A DNA stretch of 64,000 nucleotides from Microcaldota archaeon (GCA_021799475.1 JAJZAJ010000001.1:248001-312000), one strand, 5' to 3'; numbered from the stretch's first letter, positions 35,295 through 43,219 are shown. Numbers and translations: made by a program. Notes: a model not told the origin generated them from the letters alone.

Positions 35295-35924
35295 TTATGT
35301 ATGGCGCCTCTCAGGAATGAATCCCTTTCCTTTCAGCACCGTCTGCACTCCGGTCCATGCATCTTCACAGACCTTTTCAACGCTGCCCGTTCCGTCTATT
35401 TCATAGACCCCTTTGCTCAGAGCAATCGCGGTTCTGTACGCATCAGCAATCTTTTTCTGGTGCTGCAGCGTATCAAACCTCTCCTTATCATGCCTGCTAT
35501 TGATTCTTTCAAGTGCCGCTTCAGGCGAGATGTCCACAAAAAGCGTCATGTCCGGACGCCTGAAGAGATTGCCCATAGCGAGCAGGCCTTCGAGGCTTAG
35601 GCCGGTCGAAGCGCCATATGCGACCGTTGACAGGTGGTACCTGTCACAGACAACCCATGTGCCATCCTCAAGCTTTGGATTTATTACCTTTTCAACGTGG
35701 ATGGCCCTGTCAAGACAGAAGAGAATCTGAAGAGAAAGATTGTCCATCTTTGTTCCTGCAAGGCTTTCGCGTATTAGCCGGTACAGCGCACTTTTGTCCG
35801 GCTCTGCAGTCTCGAACACCTCTGCTCTGAGTTCATGCCTTATCTTCCATGCGAGGTTCTTCGCCAGCGTAGTCTTTCCCGATCCGTCTATTCCTTCTAT
35901 TACGATGAACGCTCCCTTCTCCAT
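35295..35924 (-). CDS. tmk: Thymidylate kinase
   Basis: 209 residues. P-loop FIVIEGIDGSGKTTLAKNLA at the N-terminus, the DR(Y/W) motif in VVCDRYHLSTVAYGAS, and a LID-like region (RINSRHDKERFDTL). It phosphorylates dTMP to dTDP. It follows ThyX on the same strand after 30 bp, so production and phosphorylation of dTMP are linked in one operon. Confidence 0.93.
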   Translation of the reverse strand: MEKGAFIVIEGIDGSGKTTLAKNLAWKIRHELRAEVFETAEPDKSALYRLIRESLAGTKMDNLSLQILFCLDRAIHVEKVINPKLEDGTWVVCDRYHLSTVAYGASTGLSLEGLLAMGNLFRRPDMTLFVDISPEAALERINSRHDKERFDTLQHQKKIADAYRTAIALSKGVYEIDGTGSVEKVCEDAWTGVQTVLKGKGFIPERRHT

Positions 35925-35954
35925 ATGTATCTTCCCAGGTTCAAATGAAATGGC

Positions 35955-36944
35955 TCACTGGTGCGATGTCCTGATTCTCTTAAGCTTTGCCAGGAACTCC
36001 ACTCCCTCTCCTGTCTTCATCGGCACCATATTGCCGTTTCCATCCTTCCTGAGAAGCGGCATCCCGGCTTTTTCTGCGGCAGACACAGCAGCGGCGTCGA
36101 AACCTTCATTCAGCAGCAGCATGTCGAGCGCCCTAAGCTCGAGAGCTGAGAAGCGCATTCCGTTGAGCTTATAATCTTCAAACGCTTTCCATGTGATTGG
36201 CACGACCGTCTTTACTATATCAGCAATGACATCGGCATATACCCGTATCTCCGCTTGCGCATGAGCGTCCATCCTGAGCTCCAGGAAATGCAGGAGGTTA
36301 TGCAGGTTTATTTTCCAGTACCATTGCGTATAATATGAGACCGGAAGCACGCCTCTCGCAATCTCTCTCGCTATGCCGTTATCGATTGCCCATTTGTAAG
36401 CAGAATAAGCCTCTTCGCCTATCTTTATCTGCTTTCTTATGAACTCTGTTTTAACGCTGTTCGGAAGACTCCCGCTCCTGCCCTGTTTATTGGTAAAGGA
36501 CTGTGCTTTAAGCGCGTCGCTTCGGAAAACGTGGAATTCATCCGGTACCAAAGAATATCTGGCCGAATATTCGTTGACGCTTGCGGTCCTGTGCCTTATC
36601 CACTGCCTGGCCGTAAAAATCGGCATCCTGCAGAAGAATTTGAAATCTACCATCTCAAAAGGGGTAGTGTGGTCGTGCCTCATAAGATATCGGATAAGCC
36701 CCTCGTCTCCGCGGATATTCTTCGTGCCTTTGCCGTACGATGTCCGTGCAGCCTGGACGATAGAGCTGTCATCGCCCATGTAATCCACAAGCATGACAAA
36801 CCCGTATTTCATCCCGGCTACTGGCAGTCTCTTTCCTATAAGAGAATCAGCGCTTGCGATGTTCACACGGGACATCATTTCTTCCCCATCTTCATGCTCT
36901 GTATCCTTGTTAGGAATGCTTTTTCTGCCTGATATATCAACCAT
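35955..36944 (-). CDS. thyX: Flavin-dependent thymidylate synthase ThyX
   Basis: 329 residues, longer than the usual 220-250. The signature RHRTASVNEYSARY (R117 to Y130) matches RHRxxSxNxxSxRY, which binds FAD and dUMP. Other core features are HDHTTPFEMVDFKF and LHNLLHFLELRMDAHAQAEI. It makes dTMP from dUMP using methylene-tetrahydrofolate and reduced flavin. The extra length is an N-terminal ~45-residue lead-in (ATG at 36944; Met23/Met24 also possible) and a C-terminal extension after residue ~270. No ThyA is seen nearby. Confidence 0.94.
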   Translation of the reverse strand: MVDISGRKSIPNKDTEHEDGEEMMSRVNIASADSLIGKRLPVAGMKYGFVMLVDYMGDDSSIVQAARTSYGKGTKNIRGDEGLIRYLMRHDHTTPFEMVDFKFFCRMPIFTARQWIRHRTASVNEYSARYSLVPDEFHVFRSDALKAQSFTNKQGRSGSLPNSVKTEFIRKQIKIGEEAYSAYKWAIDNGIAREIARGVLPVSYYTQWYWKINLHNLLHFLELRMDAHAQAEIRVYADVIADIVKTVVPITWKAFEDYKLNGMRFSALELRALDMLLLNEGFDAAAVSAAEKAGMPLLRKDGNGNMVPMKTGEGVEFLAKLKRIRTSHQ

Positions 36945-37114
36945 GATCCCACTCCAGCACTCACCTTTTTCTAATATTTATAACTTGTGTTGAAAATTGC
37001 TTGGTTTGCCGCATCAGCATCAGCAATATCTCATCGATCACCTGCGAAGAGCACAGGAGCAACTTTTCACGTGCATAGCAAAGGTTTAATTCGTTTGTTC
37101 AATAGATTCTACAT

Positions 37115-38044
37115 ATGTACACCAAGGAGGAGCTCGATTTTGCATACAAGTATCCTGTATCGGAAGAGTCAAAGCTGATAATACGTTCCCTGAATATGGG
37201 TAAAGTGGATCAAAACCATCTGCGCATAGGCGTAGCGCGGCTGGAAGCCGCACTCAGCGGGAAGATAGATTATAAGCCGATAAGCTATGGCAAGCTCGAT
37301 TACCTGATCGGCTATGTATATGCAAGGATGCTCGTCAGCTGTATGAAGAGCCAGTATGCGATAAATCTATTCGCGCAAGCAGAAGCAAGAAGGAGCGCGA
37401 CGGCAATGAAAAGCGATCCATCGCTGTCTCTGCTGCAGCTTGCAAAGGAACTGGGGATTGCTGCGAAAGAATCGGAAAACGAGTTTTCAATAAGCTTTAC
37501 AAAGCTACTGGAGAATATGCCGAAAAACAGCGGATACTCCCTGGCTAACCTGCAGCTGAGCAAGGGTACTGTAGTACTGAACAAAAAGCAGTTCATCGAT
37601 GTAATAACCGAAGCGACTATCGCATCTATAGCGCATAGCCTCCCGGTAGATAACTCCGGAATACCTACGGAAGTCAGGAATGCAGCGAAGAACATCAGGA
37701 TGCCGGTGCAAAAAATCATGGCAAAGCGCAGCGGAAGCAATGCGATAGCGTGGATAGACAGGCTCCTAGAGGTTCCGATATCTGACTGCAGGCACAGGAC
37801 AGTCAATCTCATACTCGCCCCTTACCTGATGACTATAAAGGGACTTGATGTGGAGGAAGGGGTAAAAGTGATAAGCAATTACATAGAGAAATGCAAGACC
37901 GTGAATCCGCACACAAACGTCAACGAGTCATATATCAGATACCAATGCAAGTATGCGAAATCGCATGGCATGAAGCCTATGACGCTTGTAAGGGCTAAAA
38001 ATGAGCTCAGCGCAATAGATTTCAAGATAATAGGGGAAGAGTGA
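37115..38044 (+). CDS. DNA primase noncatalytic subunit (PriL/PriX-like)
   Basis: 309 residues. The N-terminal half is helical and recalls PriL N-domains (LDFAYKYPVSEESKLIIRSL; AINLFAQAEARRSA...LAKELGI). The C-terminal third (about 205-300) has WIDRLLEVPISDCRHRTVNL, LAPYLMTIKGLDVEEGVKVI and IRYQCKYAKSHGMKPMTL. The 'R...v..ilaPYL....gl...e....i..wi.kC' pattern is that of PriX/PriL C-domains. The four-cysteine set of the PriL iron-sulfur cluster is not obvious. It would support PriS in making RNA primers. A cdc6 gene lies 1.2 kb away. Assignment by pattern only. Confidence 0.5.
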   Translation: MYTKEELDFAYKYPVSEESKLIIRSLNMGKVDQNHLRIGVARLEAALSGKIDYKPISYGKLDYLIGYVYARMLVSCMKSQYAINLFAQAEARRSATAMKSDPSLSLLQLAKELGIAAKESENEFSISFTKLLENMPKNSGYSLANLQLSKGTVVLNKKQFIDVITEATIASIAHSLPVDNSGIPTEVRNAAKNIRMPVQKIMAKRSGSNAIAWIDRLLEVPISDCRHRTVNLILAPYLMTIKGLDVEEGVKVISNYIEKCKTVNPHTNVNESYIRYQCKYAKSHGMKPMTLVRAKNELSAIDFKIIGEE

Positions 38045-38052
38045 GTGGTAGA

Positions 38053-38193
38053 ATGGGAGAGATAAAAAGATTGTGCTCTGTCTGCGGAAAAGTAGCGGAA
38101 CACGCATGCAGCATATGCGGGAAGATTGTGTGCAGCAAGCACTATGATGCAAAGCACAGGGTCTGCATTGACCATGCAAAGACCTTTGGATGA
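38053..38193 (+). CDS. 46-residue HIT/B-box-type zinc-finger protein
   Basis: A small gene 8 bp after the primase-like gene. Cys/His order: C8-x2-C11, C19-x2-C22, C27-x2-H30, then H35-x2-C38 and H41, as in a cross-brace HIT- or B-box-like finger (LCSVCGKVAEHACSICGK). It would bind two zinc ions and act in protein or nucleic-acid binding. Same strand and close spacing suggest cotranscription with the upstream gene. The 5S rRNA promoter begins only 36 bp downstream. Confidence 0.7.
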   Translation: MGEIKRLCSVCGKVAEHACSICGKIVCSKHYDAKHRVCIDHAKTFG

Positions 38194-38229
38194 ATGCTGG
38201 CAGGGCTTGGCTGGCCGATGGATACAGCA

Positions 38230-38242
38230 ATATATTTATATC
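38230..38242 (+). promoter_or_regulatory. TATA box of 5S rRNA
   Basis: ATATATTTATATC is centred ~27 bp upstream of the predicted 5' end of 5S rRNA, the canonical archaeal spacing. Confidence 0.7.
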
Positions 38243-38260
38243 TTGCCTGCCGATATGATA

Positions 38261-38377
38261 GCGTTAAACGGTAATAGGAGCAGGGAAACGCCCATACCCG
38301 TCCGATCATGGAAGCTAAGCCTGCTCACGACACGTGTGTACTGCCTTTGGGCGGGAAATCGTGTTGCTGTTTAACAC
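38261..38377 (+). rRNA. rrf: 5S ribosomal RNA
   Basis: Recognised by the conserved core CGCCCATACCCGTCCGATCA then TGGAAGCTAAGC, by the GGGCGGGAAATC region, and by terminal helix I, where GTTAAACGG (38263-38271) pairs with CTGTTTAAC (38367-38375). Length ~113-117 nt. It is a stand-alone gene with its own TATA box, not joined to 16S or 23S here, a common arrangement in some archaea. The ends are accurate to a few bases. Confidence 0.92.
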
Positions 38378-38378
38378 C

Positions 38379-38705
38379 TTATGCCTTGTTCTTTGTTTTC
38401 TCCCTCCCCAACAGCGCCCTTATCGTGCCGGATGTCTTCAACGTGTAGAATGCTATCTCTTTCCCATTAAGATTTTTTATCAGCGCAAGGCTGAGAATCA
38501 CTTGTGCTGCCCCGGGCACGGTCGTCCTTATTATGAAAGTATTTTTCCCAACAAACTTCACGAATTTTGGGTTTGTTATATGGTAGTTGGTTTCTCCGAT
38601 GCAGCGCAGCAGCTCGTCAGATAACTGGTTCCAGAATGTCTCTGTGTATCCATCAGCATCCGGATACGCTTCTACAAGCACATATCTCTGCTTATCTCTC
38701 ATCAT
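38379..38705 (-). CDS. rnp2: Ribonuclease P protein component 2 (Pop5)
   Basis: 108 residues with the Pop5 pattern: RYVLVEAYPDADGYTETFWN at the start, IIRTTVPGAAQVILSLALI in the middle and YTLKTSGTIRALLG at the end. Pop5 pairs with Rpp30 to activate the catalytic domain of RNase P RNA for 5' tRNA processing. It overlaps rnp3 by 4 bp; both follow cdc6. Confidence 0.9.
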   Translation of the reverse strand: MMRDKQRYVLVEAYPDADGYTETFWNQLSDELLRCIGETNYHITNPKFVKFVGKNTFIIRTTVPGAAQVILSLALIKNLNGKEIAFYTLKTSGTIRALLGREKTKNKA

Positions 38706-39259
38706 ATACGCATCACAAGCTTCTTGTTTACCTCACTTATGCAGTGCGCGGCTGAACTTCTATCCGCACAGACAAGATTTGCCAGCTCAATCAGCTGCAT
38801 GTAAGAGTTCATGTATAGCTGTGTCTTCGCCATGCTGACAAAAGCAACAGGAATTTCGAGTTTCGTCGCGCTCCTATAGAGCTTCGACATCCTGTAGATG
38901 TTCTTTGTCCGCACAATCCCTCTAGATGCAGTTATCGCGTTTAGCGGAAGCACCAGGATACAGCCATTCTCCTTCATGACTGTAAGTAGTTTCCTGTCTA
39001 TGAACGAGCCGGTGATCGCAATCCCTTTTACCCCTCTCTGTGCCAGGGCAAGCAACTGCTCGATGTCGCCTCCGAATCCTACGCTGTTCCCGAAATCAGC
39101 AACGTTGCTTCTGTTGGACCCAGCCGCAATCACGTCCCTGCCAAGAACGCCTATCTTAGAGAAACCGAGCCGCATGCGCAATGAATCATCGAACACGCAT
39201 GTCTCGGAAACCAAGTCATAATATTCCAATAATACACCGATACGCAAATACACAATCAT
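38702..39259 (-). CDS. rnp3: Ribonuclease P protein component 3 (Rpp30)
   Basis: 185 residues, compact TIM-barrel-like Rpp30. Key phrases: GVKGIAITGSFIDRKLLTVM, LPLNAITASRGIVRTKNIYR, EIPVAFVSMAKTQLYMNSY and QLIELANLV. It forms a heterotetramer with Pop5 in RNase P. Its ATG overlaps the cdc6 stop (ATGA) and its 3' end overlaps rnp2, making a tight three-gene operon cdc6-rnp3-rnp2. Confidence 0.88.
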   Translation of the reverse strand: MIVYLRIGVLLEYYDLVSETCVFDDSLRMRLGFSKIGVLGRDVIAAGSNRSNVADFGNSVGFGGDIEQLLALAQRGVKGIAITGSFIDRKLLTVMKENGCILVLPLNAITASRGIVRTKNIYRMSKLYRSATKLEIPVAFVSMAKTQLYMNSYMQLIELANLVCADRSSAAHCISEVNKKLVMRI

Positions 39260-40494
39260 TCAGCGGCAGGCTTCTCTTTCTCTTTTTCTTTCTCCTTTCC
39301 ATCGGCATCTCCAAAGATGTCTTTTTGAAGGACATCACCCATCTTCTTCGCCGGATAAAGAAGTTTTATCAGCTTTGTGTGTCCCCGTATGCCCTTTCCT
39401 GACTCGTAAGAGACGACGAGACCCTGCATCTCCAGTTCAGACAGGTACTTCCTGTACCAGCGCTCGCTTTTGGGCTCCTTCTTCATGCTCTGGGCAAGCG
39501 ACCTGTATCTGCTGTAGACTTCTCCGGAGAACAGGTAGGTATCTACACCATCAGTAAGCTTCTTGTACGATCCACCGCTTTGCGTGAGGAGCGATATCGA
39601 ATAAAGTATGAATTTCTGGTGCTCCGGGAGAGTAGCTATTATGTCGTAGACAACCTCGTTCTCAGCTATCTTTGCCGCCTCTTCCGCTTCCGCGATGCTG
39701 ACCCTGTCCTTCTTCTTATCATCAGCCAGCTCGCCCGCCTTTGCCATTATCTTCAGTGCGAACCTCGCATCACCTCCTTCCCTTGCAGCAAGGGCTGAGA
39801 TATAATGCAGCACGTCGTCGTCCATCGCATCCTTCTTGTAGCCTAGCTGGCATCTATCCTTTATTATCGCATAGAGCTCCGTGGCATAGTATTGCGAGAA
39901 CACGAGCTCCGTCTCATAAAGCGATGACAGGCTCCTCGGATCCAGCTCGTCCTTGAATGAAACCTTGTTCGATATGCCTATCATAGTTACTCCTCCCGCC
40001 TTTATATCGCTGTTTATCCTGGTCAAAGTATATACAAGGTCATCGAGATCCCTTACGAGGTCTATCTCGTCTAGCACTGTGACAAGGATTTTCCCGTCTT
40101 CCTCTATCCATGAGGTGAGTCTTTCATACAGGTCAACTGCTCCATACCCTCTTTTCGCATAAGTAGGGATATGGTCGCTTATTATCTTGTTCAGAACCCT
40201 GAACCTGCTATTGTAAATTCTGCAATTAACATAAGTGATCCTTGCCTTGGTGTTCGGTATCGCCTTTACCTCATCCAGAACGTATTTTACGCAGGAAGTT
40301 TTTCCCGTTCCTGTCTTTCCATAAACAAACAGGTTTCTTCCCCTGTCACCCTTAAGCGAAGGAGCTAGCGCTTTCTCTATGTTATTTATCTCCTTTTCCC
40401 GGTACATGAGTTTTTTAGGCGTGAAGTGAGGGGAGAGCACCTCTCGGTTTGCAAATATCTTAGAATCTGCCATAAGGTCGCTAAGGTTGCTCAT
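39256..40494 (-). CDS. cdc6: Origin recognition/initiator protein Orc1/Cdc6
   Basis: 412 residues. AAA+ domain with Walker A GKTGTGKT (59-66) and Walker B VLDEIDL (D142, E143), sensor phrase MIGISN, and a C-terminal winged helix (about 290-385) that contacts DNA. The final ~15 residues are a Lys/Glu-rich tail (KEKEKEKEK). It binds replication origins and helps load MCM. The 263-bp gap upstream toward rpl1 is where an origin might be expected, but I could not find convincing origin-recognition boxes. Confidence 0.95.
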   Translation of the reverse strand: MSNLSDLMADSKIFANREVLSPHFTPKKLMYREKEINNIEKALAPSLKGDRGRNLFVYGKTGTGKTSCVKYVLDEVKAIPNTKARITYVNCRIYNSRFRVLNKIISDHIPTYAKRGYGAVDLYERLTSWIEEDGKILVTVLDEIDLVRDLDDLVYTLTRINSDIKAGGVTMIGISNKVSFKDELDPRSLSSLYETELVFSQYYATELYAIIKDRCQLGYKKDAMDDDVLHYISALAAREGGDARFALKIMAKAGELADDKKKDRVSIAEAEEAAKIAENEVVYDIIATLPEHQKFILYSISLLTQSGGSYKKLTDGVDTYLFSGEVYSRYRSLAQSMKKEPKSERWYRKYLSELEMQGLVVSYESGKGIRGHTKLIKLLYPAKKMGDVLQKDIFGDADGKEKEKEKEKPAAE

Positions 40495-40684
40495 TCCAAT
40501 CCCATTTTATAAGACAGTGACGCTATCTACCACAGAAGCATTGATGCTTTAAGCGGAGCTGTTAGATGCAACGATAATATCCATCTCATGTTTAAAATGC
40601 TTTTCGTTGATTGCAGCATCAACGGTAAATGCGGCAGCATGTTTAACCAGGCGTGCACCATGGGATATACTGGACTTCAGCAAT

Positions 40685-40693
40685 CTTTATAAG
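40685..40693 (+). promoter_or_regulatory. TATA box of the L1-L10-L12 operon
   Basis: CTTTATAAG, 65-73 bp upstream of the L1 ATG at 40758, predicting a leader of ~40 nt. A strong Shine-Dalgarno GGAGG at 40746-40750 sits 7 bp before the ATG and decides the start. Confidence 0.6.
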
Positions 40694-40757
40694 TGTTACG
40701 GACATAATATTACTCACTGCTTTTCCCGCACGCACTGCCCAGGCAGGAGGGATTGAC

Positions 40758-41387
40758 ATGGAGAAGGAACAAATCGACAAGCTTAGCGCTTTTCTCGGCG
40801 AGAACAAGGGCAAACGCAAGTTTACGCAGAGCGTTGACCTGGTAGTCAACTTCAGGAACATAGATTTCTCCAAGCAGGACAATAGGTTAAATATGGAGAT
40901 AAAACTCCCATACGGGAAAGGAAAGGTGAGCAAGGTGATGCTCTTTAGCGACGACGCCGCCATGAGCGCAAAGGCATCGCAGTTAGGGATTAAGGTCGCA
41001 AAAAGCGGTGAGCTGGCATCAATCGCGACAGACAAGGTGAAGATGGCCGAGCTGCTGGAATACGAATTAATAGCGCAACCCGCTCTCATGCCACAGATCG
41101 CAAAGACGCTCGGTCAGTTCCTAGGTCCAAGGAACAAGATGCCGAGGCCCGTTATAGGGGACGTATCTGCTATGATAGGCAGCATGGGAAAGAGCCTTTT
41201 CGTAAGAAGCAAGGGGAAGTACCTGCCAACCGCGCACTGCGTCGTAGGCACGGAGCAGATGCCGCAGGACCAGATAGCGGCAAACATAGACGAGGTAATA
41301 GGTGCTTTTGCGAAGAAAACGGGAAAGCAGAATATACGCTCAGTCTTTATCAAGCTGACAATGAGCAGCCCAGTGCGGCTGATATGA
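40758..41387 (+). CDS. rpl1: 50S ribosomal protein L1
   Basis: 209 residues from MEKEQIDKLSAFLGENKGKR. uL1 landmarks: FTQSVDLVVNFRNIDFSKQD, PYGKGKVSKVMLF, LGPRNKMPRP and FIKLTMSSPV at the end. I reject the longer frame from 40653 because an SD site directly precedes this ATG and the extra residues lie in the promoter/leader. uL1 forms the L1 stalk and moves deacylated tRNA out of the ribosome; in archaea it can also repress its own operon by binding the leader. Confidence 0.95.
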   Translation: MEKEQIDKLSAFLGENKGKRKFTQSVDLVVNFRNIDFSKQDNRLNMEIKLPYGKGKVSKVMLFSDDAAMSAKASQLGIKVAKSGELASIATDKVKMAELLEYELIAQPALMPQIAKTLGQFLGPRNKMPRPVIGDVSAMIGSMGKSLFVRSKGKYLPTAHCVVGTEQMPQDQIAANIDEVIGAFAKKTGKQNIRSVFIKLTMSSPVRLI

Positions 41388-41394
41388 TACGGTA

Positions 41395-41415
41395 GAATAA
41401 CGAATAACGAATAAC
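41395..41415 (+). repeat. Three tandem copies of GAATAAC between rpl1 and rpl10
   Basis: Perfect 7-bp direct repeats in the short intercistronic gap, ending 11 bp before the L10 ATG. They probably arose by slippage and also set the spacing of the L10 start. Confidence 0.8.
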
Positions 41416-41426
41416 GAGTGACATTT

Positions 41427-42275
41427 ATGTTGACTAAAAACGAGAAGATAAAATTCGTTGAAGAGGGCAGGAGCATACTGCAGAAATACTCTGTCATAGG
41501 AGTAGTCCCGCTGGCAAATGTACCGGATAGGCTCGTCCAATCAAACAGGAATAAGCAGAGGGCTAGCGTCCACTTCATACTGGGCAGGAAGACTCTGCTC
41601 ACCAAGATACTAGAGGGCAGCGAAAAGACGAAGCCACTGGTAAAAGAATTGACCGGGACATCAGCAATAGTGCTTAGCAATGACGATCCATTCGATGTGT
41701 TCCAGCGGTTCAAGTCAAATTATATAAAGATGGCAGCAAAACCTAACCAAATAGCCCCTGAAGATATAGAGATACAGGCGGGAGATACCACAATACAGCC
41801 CGGGCAAGCCGTCACGGAATTGAAGCAGGCGGGCATTGACGTGCAGATAAAGGCTGGAAAGGTGGTCATAGCAAAGGACAAAACAATTGTGAAAAAGGGC
41901 ACAAACATAACGGCGCAGGTGGCAAAGGCACTTAAGACCCTTGACATAATGCCATTCAGCGCATCACTTCTTCCTGCTGTCCTGCTATCCGGGAATATGG
42001 TATTCACAAAGGACATACTCAACATAGATCCAGCAAGGACTGTGTCGGAAATAGGGCACGGTTTCATGCAGGCATTTACGCTGTCGATGGAAACGGGCAA
42101 CGTAAACAGCTACAACATAATCCAATTCGTACAAAAGGCATTCAGGTCAGCCAGGATGCTTGGCATAGAGGCAAGACTGTACGAACCAGGCGTGATAGAC
42201 ACGCTTATACAGAATGCTGTTGCCCAGGCATCCGCGCTGAACGCGAGCGTGCCGCAGGCACAGGATCAGAAATAA
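41427..42275 (+). CDS. rpl10: 50S ribosomal protein L10 (P0 stalk base)
   Basis: 282 residues from ATG 41427 (MLTKNEKIKFVEEGRSIL); the GTG at 41418 is a weaker alternative. The N-terminal rRNA-binding domain and archaeal insertion are evident (FILGRKTLLTKILEGSEK; GDTTIQPGQAVTELKQAGID), followed by a helical spine that binds L12 dimers. The usual acidic C-terminal tail ending in a GLFG/ALFG-type motif is absent; the protein ends in a short polar segment (VPQAQDQK). uL10 anchors the stalk that recruits translation factors. Confidence 0.93.
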   Translation: MLTKNEKIKFVEEGRSILQKYSVIGVVPLANVPDRLVQSNRNKQRASVHFILGRKTLLTKILEGSEKTKPLVKELTGTSAIVLSNDDPFDVFQRFKSNYIKMAAKPNQIAPEDIEIQAGDTTIQPGQAVTELKQAGIDVQIKAGKVVIAKDKTIVKKGTNITAQVAKALKTLDIMPFSASLLPAVLLSGNMVFTKDILNIDPARTVSEIGHGFMQAFTLSMETGNVNSYNIIQFVQKAFRSARMLGIEARLYEPGVIDTLIQNAVAQASALNASVPQAQDQK

Positions 42276-42300
42276 ACAACAATGACGCTAAGGTGAAGTT

Positions 42301-42612
42301 ATGGAATACATATACGCAGCGCTGCTTTTGGATGCTGCAGGAAAGGAGGTAAACGAGAAGGGTCTGCTGGAAATAGTCAAGGCGGCAGGAATGTCGCCGG
42401 ACGAAGCCAGAGCGAAGGCTATCGTGGCATCGCTGAAAGGCGTCAACATAAAAGACGTCATCAAGAATGCGCAGGCAGTTCAGGTGGCAGCACCAGCTGC
42501 TTCAGCAGCACCTGCTGGCGCACCTCCCGCAGCGGCAAAGAAGGCAGAGAAGAAAGAGGAAGCCAAGAGCGAGGAAGAAGCAGCAGGAGGTCTTGCAGGT
42601 CTCTTTGGCTGA
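42301..42612 (+). CDS. rpl12: 50S ribosomal protein L12 (P1-type)
   Basis: 103 residues: a helical dimerisation domain ([39 protein letters not shown]), an Ala/Pro hinge, and a Lys/Glu-rich tail ending GGLAGLFG that contacts elongation factors. Last gene of the L1-L10-L12 operon. A strong terminator-like hairpin with five Ts follows ~35 bp later. Confidence 0.95.
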   Translation: MEYIYAALLLDAAGKEVNEKGLLEIVKAAGMSPDEARAKAIVASLKGVNIKDVIKNAQAVQVAAPAASAAPAGAPPAAAKKAEKKEEAKSEEEAAGGLAGLFG

Positions 42613-42647
42613 GTCAATGCAGGTTAATGCAATAGCAAAGGCGCTCA

Positions 42648-42670
42648 CGCTCCGCTAGCGGAGCGTTTTT
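42648..42670 (+). terminator. Hairpin plus T-run terminator after rpl12
   Basis: Perfect 18-bp palindrome CGCTCCGCTAGCGGAGCG followed at once by TTTTT. It ends the ribosomal stalk operon and separates it from the ferredoxin promoter. Archaeal termination mainly needs the T-run, so the hairpin may be accessory. Confidence 0.75.
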
Positions 42671-42692
42671 GTAATTACAGTTAACCAAAATT

Positions 42693-42716
42693 CAGCAACT
42701 GTTTTATAGGTTGCTG
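42693..42716 (+). promoter_or_regulatory. TATA box inside a perfect inverted repeat (possible operator)
   Basis: CAGCAAC and GTTGCTG flank TGTTTTATAG, so the TATA element of the ferredoxin gene lies inside a 7-bp inverted repeat with a 10-bp spacer. A dimeric regulator bound here would occlude TBP. It lies 21-44 bp upstream of the ATG at 42737. Confidence 0.5.
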
Positions 42717-42736
42717 GACAAGCAAACGTGATTTGG

Positions 42737-43078
42737 ATGGACGTATACGTGGAAAAACCGAAGTGCACCGGCTGTTCGCACTGCTTCGATGTCTGCCCTG
42801 TAGCAGTATTCGAGATGCGGCCTCTGGATGGCAGCAAGGGAGACATCAACGCCGATACCGCTCCGGAAGAATGGAAGTGGAAGGGACAGGAAGATCCTGC
42901 TGTTTTTGCGAAGTGGAACAATGATGTGCAGAAATGCCATGACCATTACAAGCAGAAATCGGTCGCCGTGAATGGCAGCGCATGCATACTCTGCCAGGCA
43001 TGCCTGATAGAATGCGAAGGGGAGTGCATAGTGATAACGGATGACCAGGGACAGAAATACCATTCAATATACAAGTAA
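42737..43078 (+). CDS. 2[4Fe-4S]-type ferredoxin-like protein
   Basis: 113 residues from ATG 42737 (GTG 42728 is the alternative). Two iron-sulfur motifs are well separated: CTGCSHCFDVCP near the N-terminus and CILCQACLIECEGEC near residues 85-100. An unusual ~60-residue insertion between them is rich in Trp, Asp and Lys (PEEWKWKGQEDPAVFAKWNN). It probably carries electrons in the cytosol; possible clients are unknown. Single gene with its own promoter. Confidence 0.85.
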   Translation: MDVYVEKPKCTGCSHCFDVCPVAVFEMRPLDGSKGDINADTAPEEWKWKGQEDPAVFAKWNNDVQKCHDHYKQKSVAVNGSACILCQACLIECEGECIVITDDQGQKYHSIYK

Positions 43079-43219
43079 TGCCTGCAGTTAGAAAGCGATT
43101 CCTCGTTTGATGCCTTTGCGCCTGCCGCTCAGCGTTCCCTCTATACTATCTGCATGTTTGCACATCTGCAGAACCGGTTTTTACACTCATCTATTTATCT
43201 TTTCATTTGCCAATTATCC

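Noticed and set aside
40495-40757. Replication origin next to cdc6
   Set aside because: The position is suggestive, but I found no pair of origin-recognition boxes or long AT-rich unwinding element. A GC-skew or ORB search would be needed to support it.
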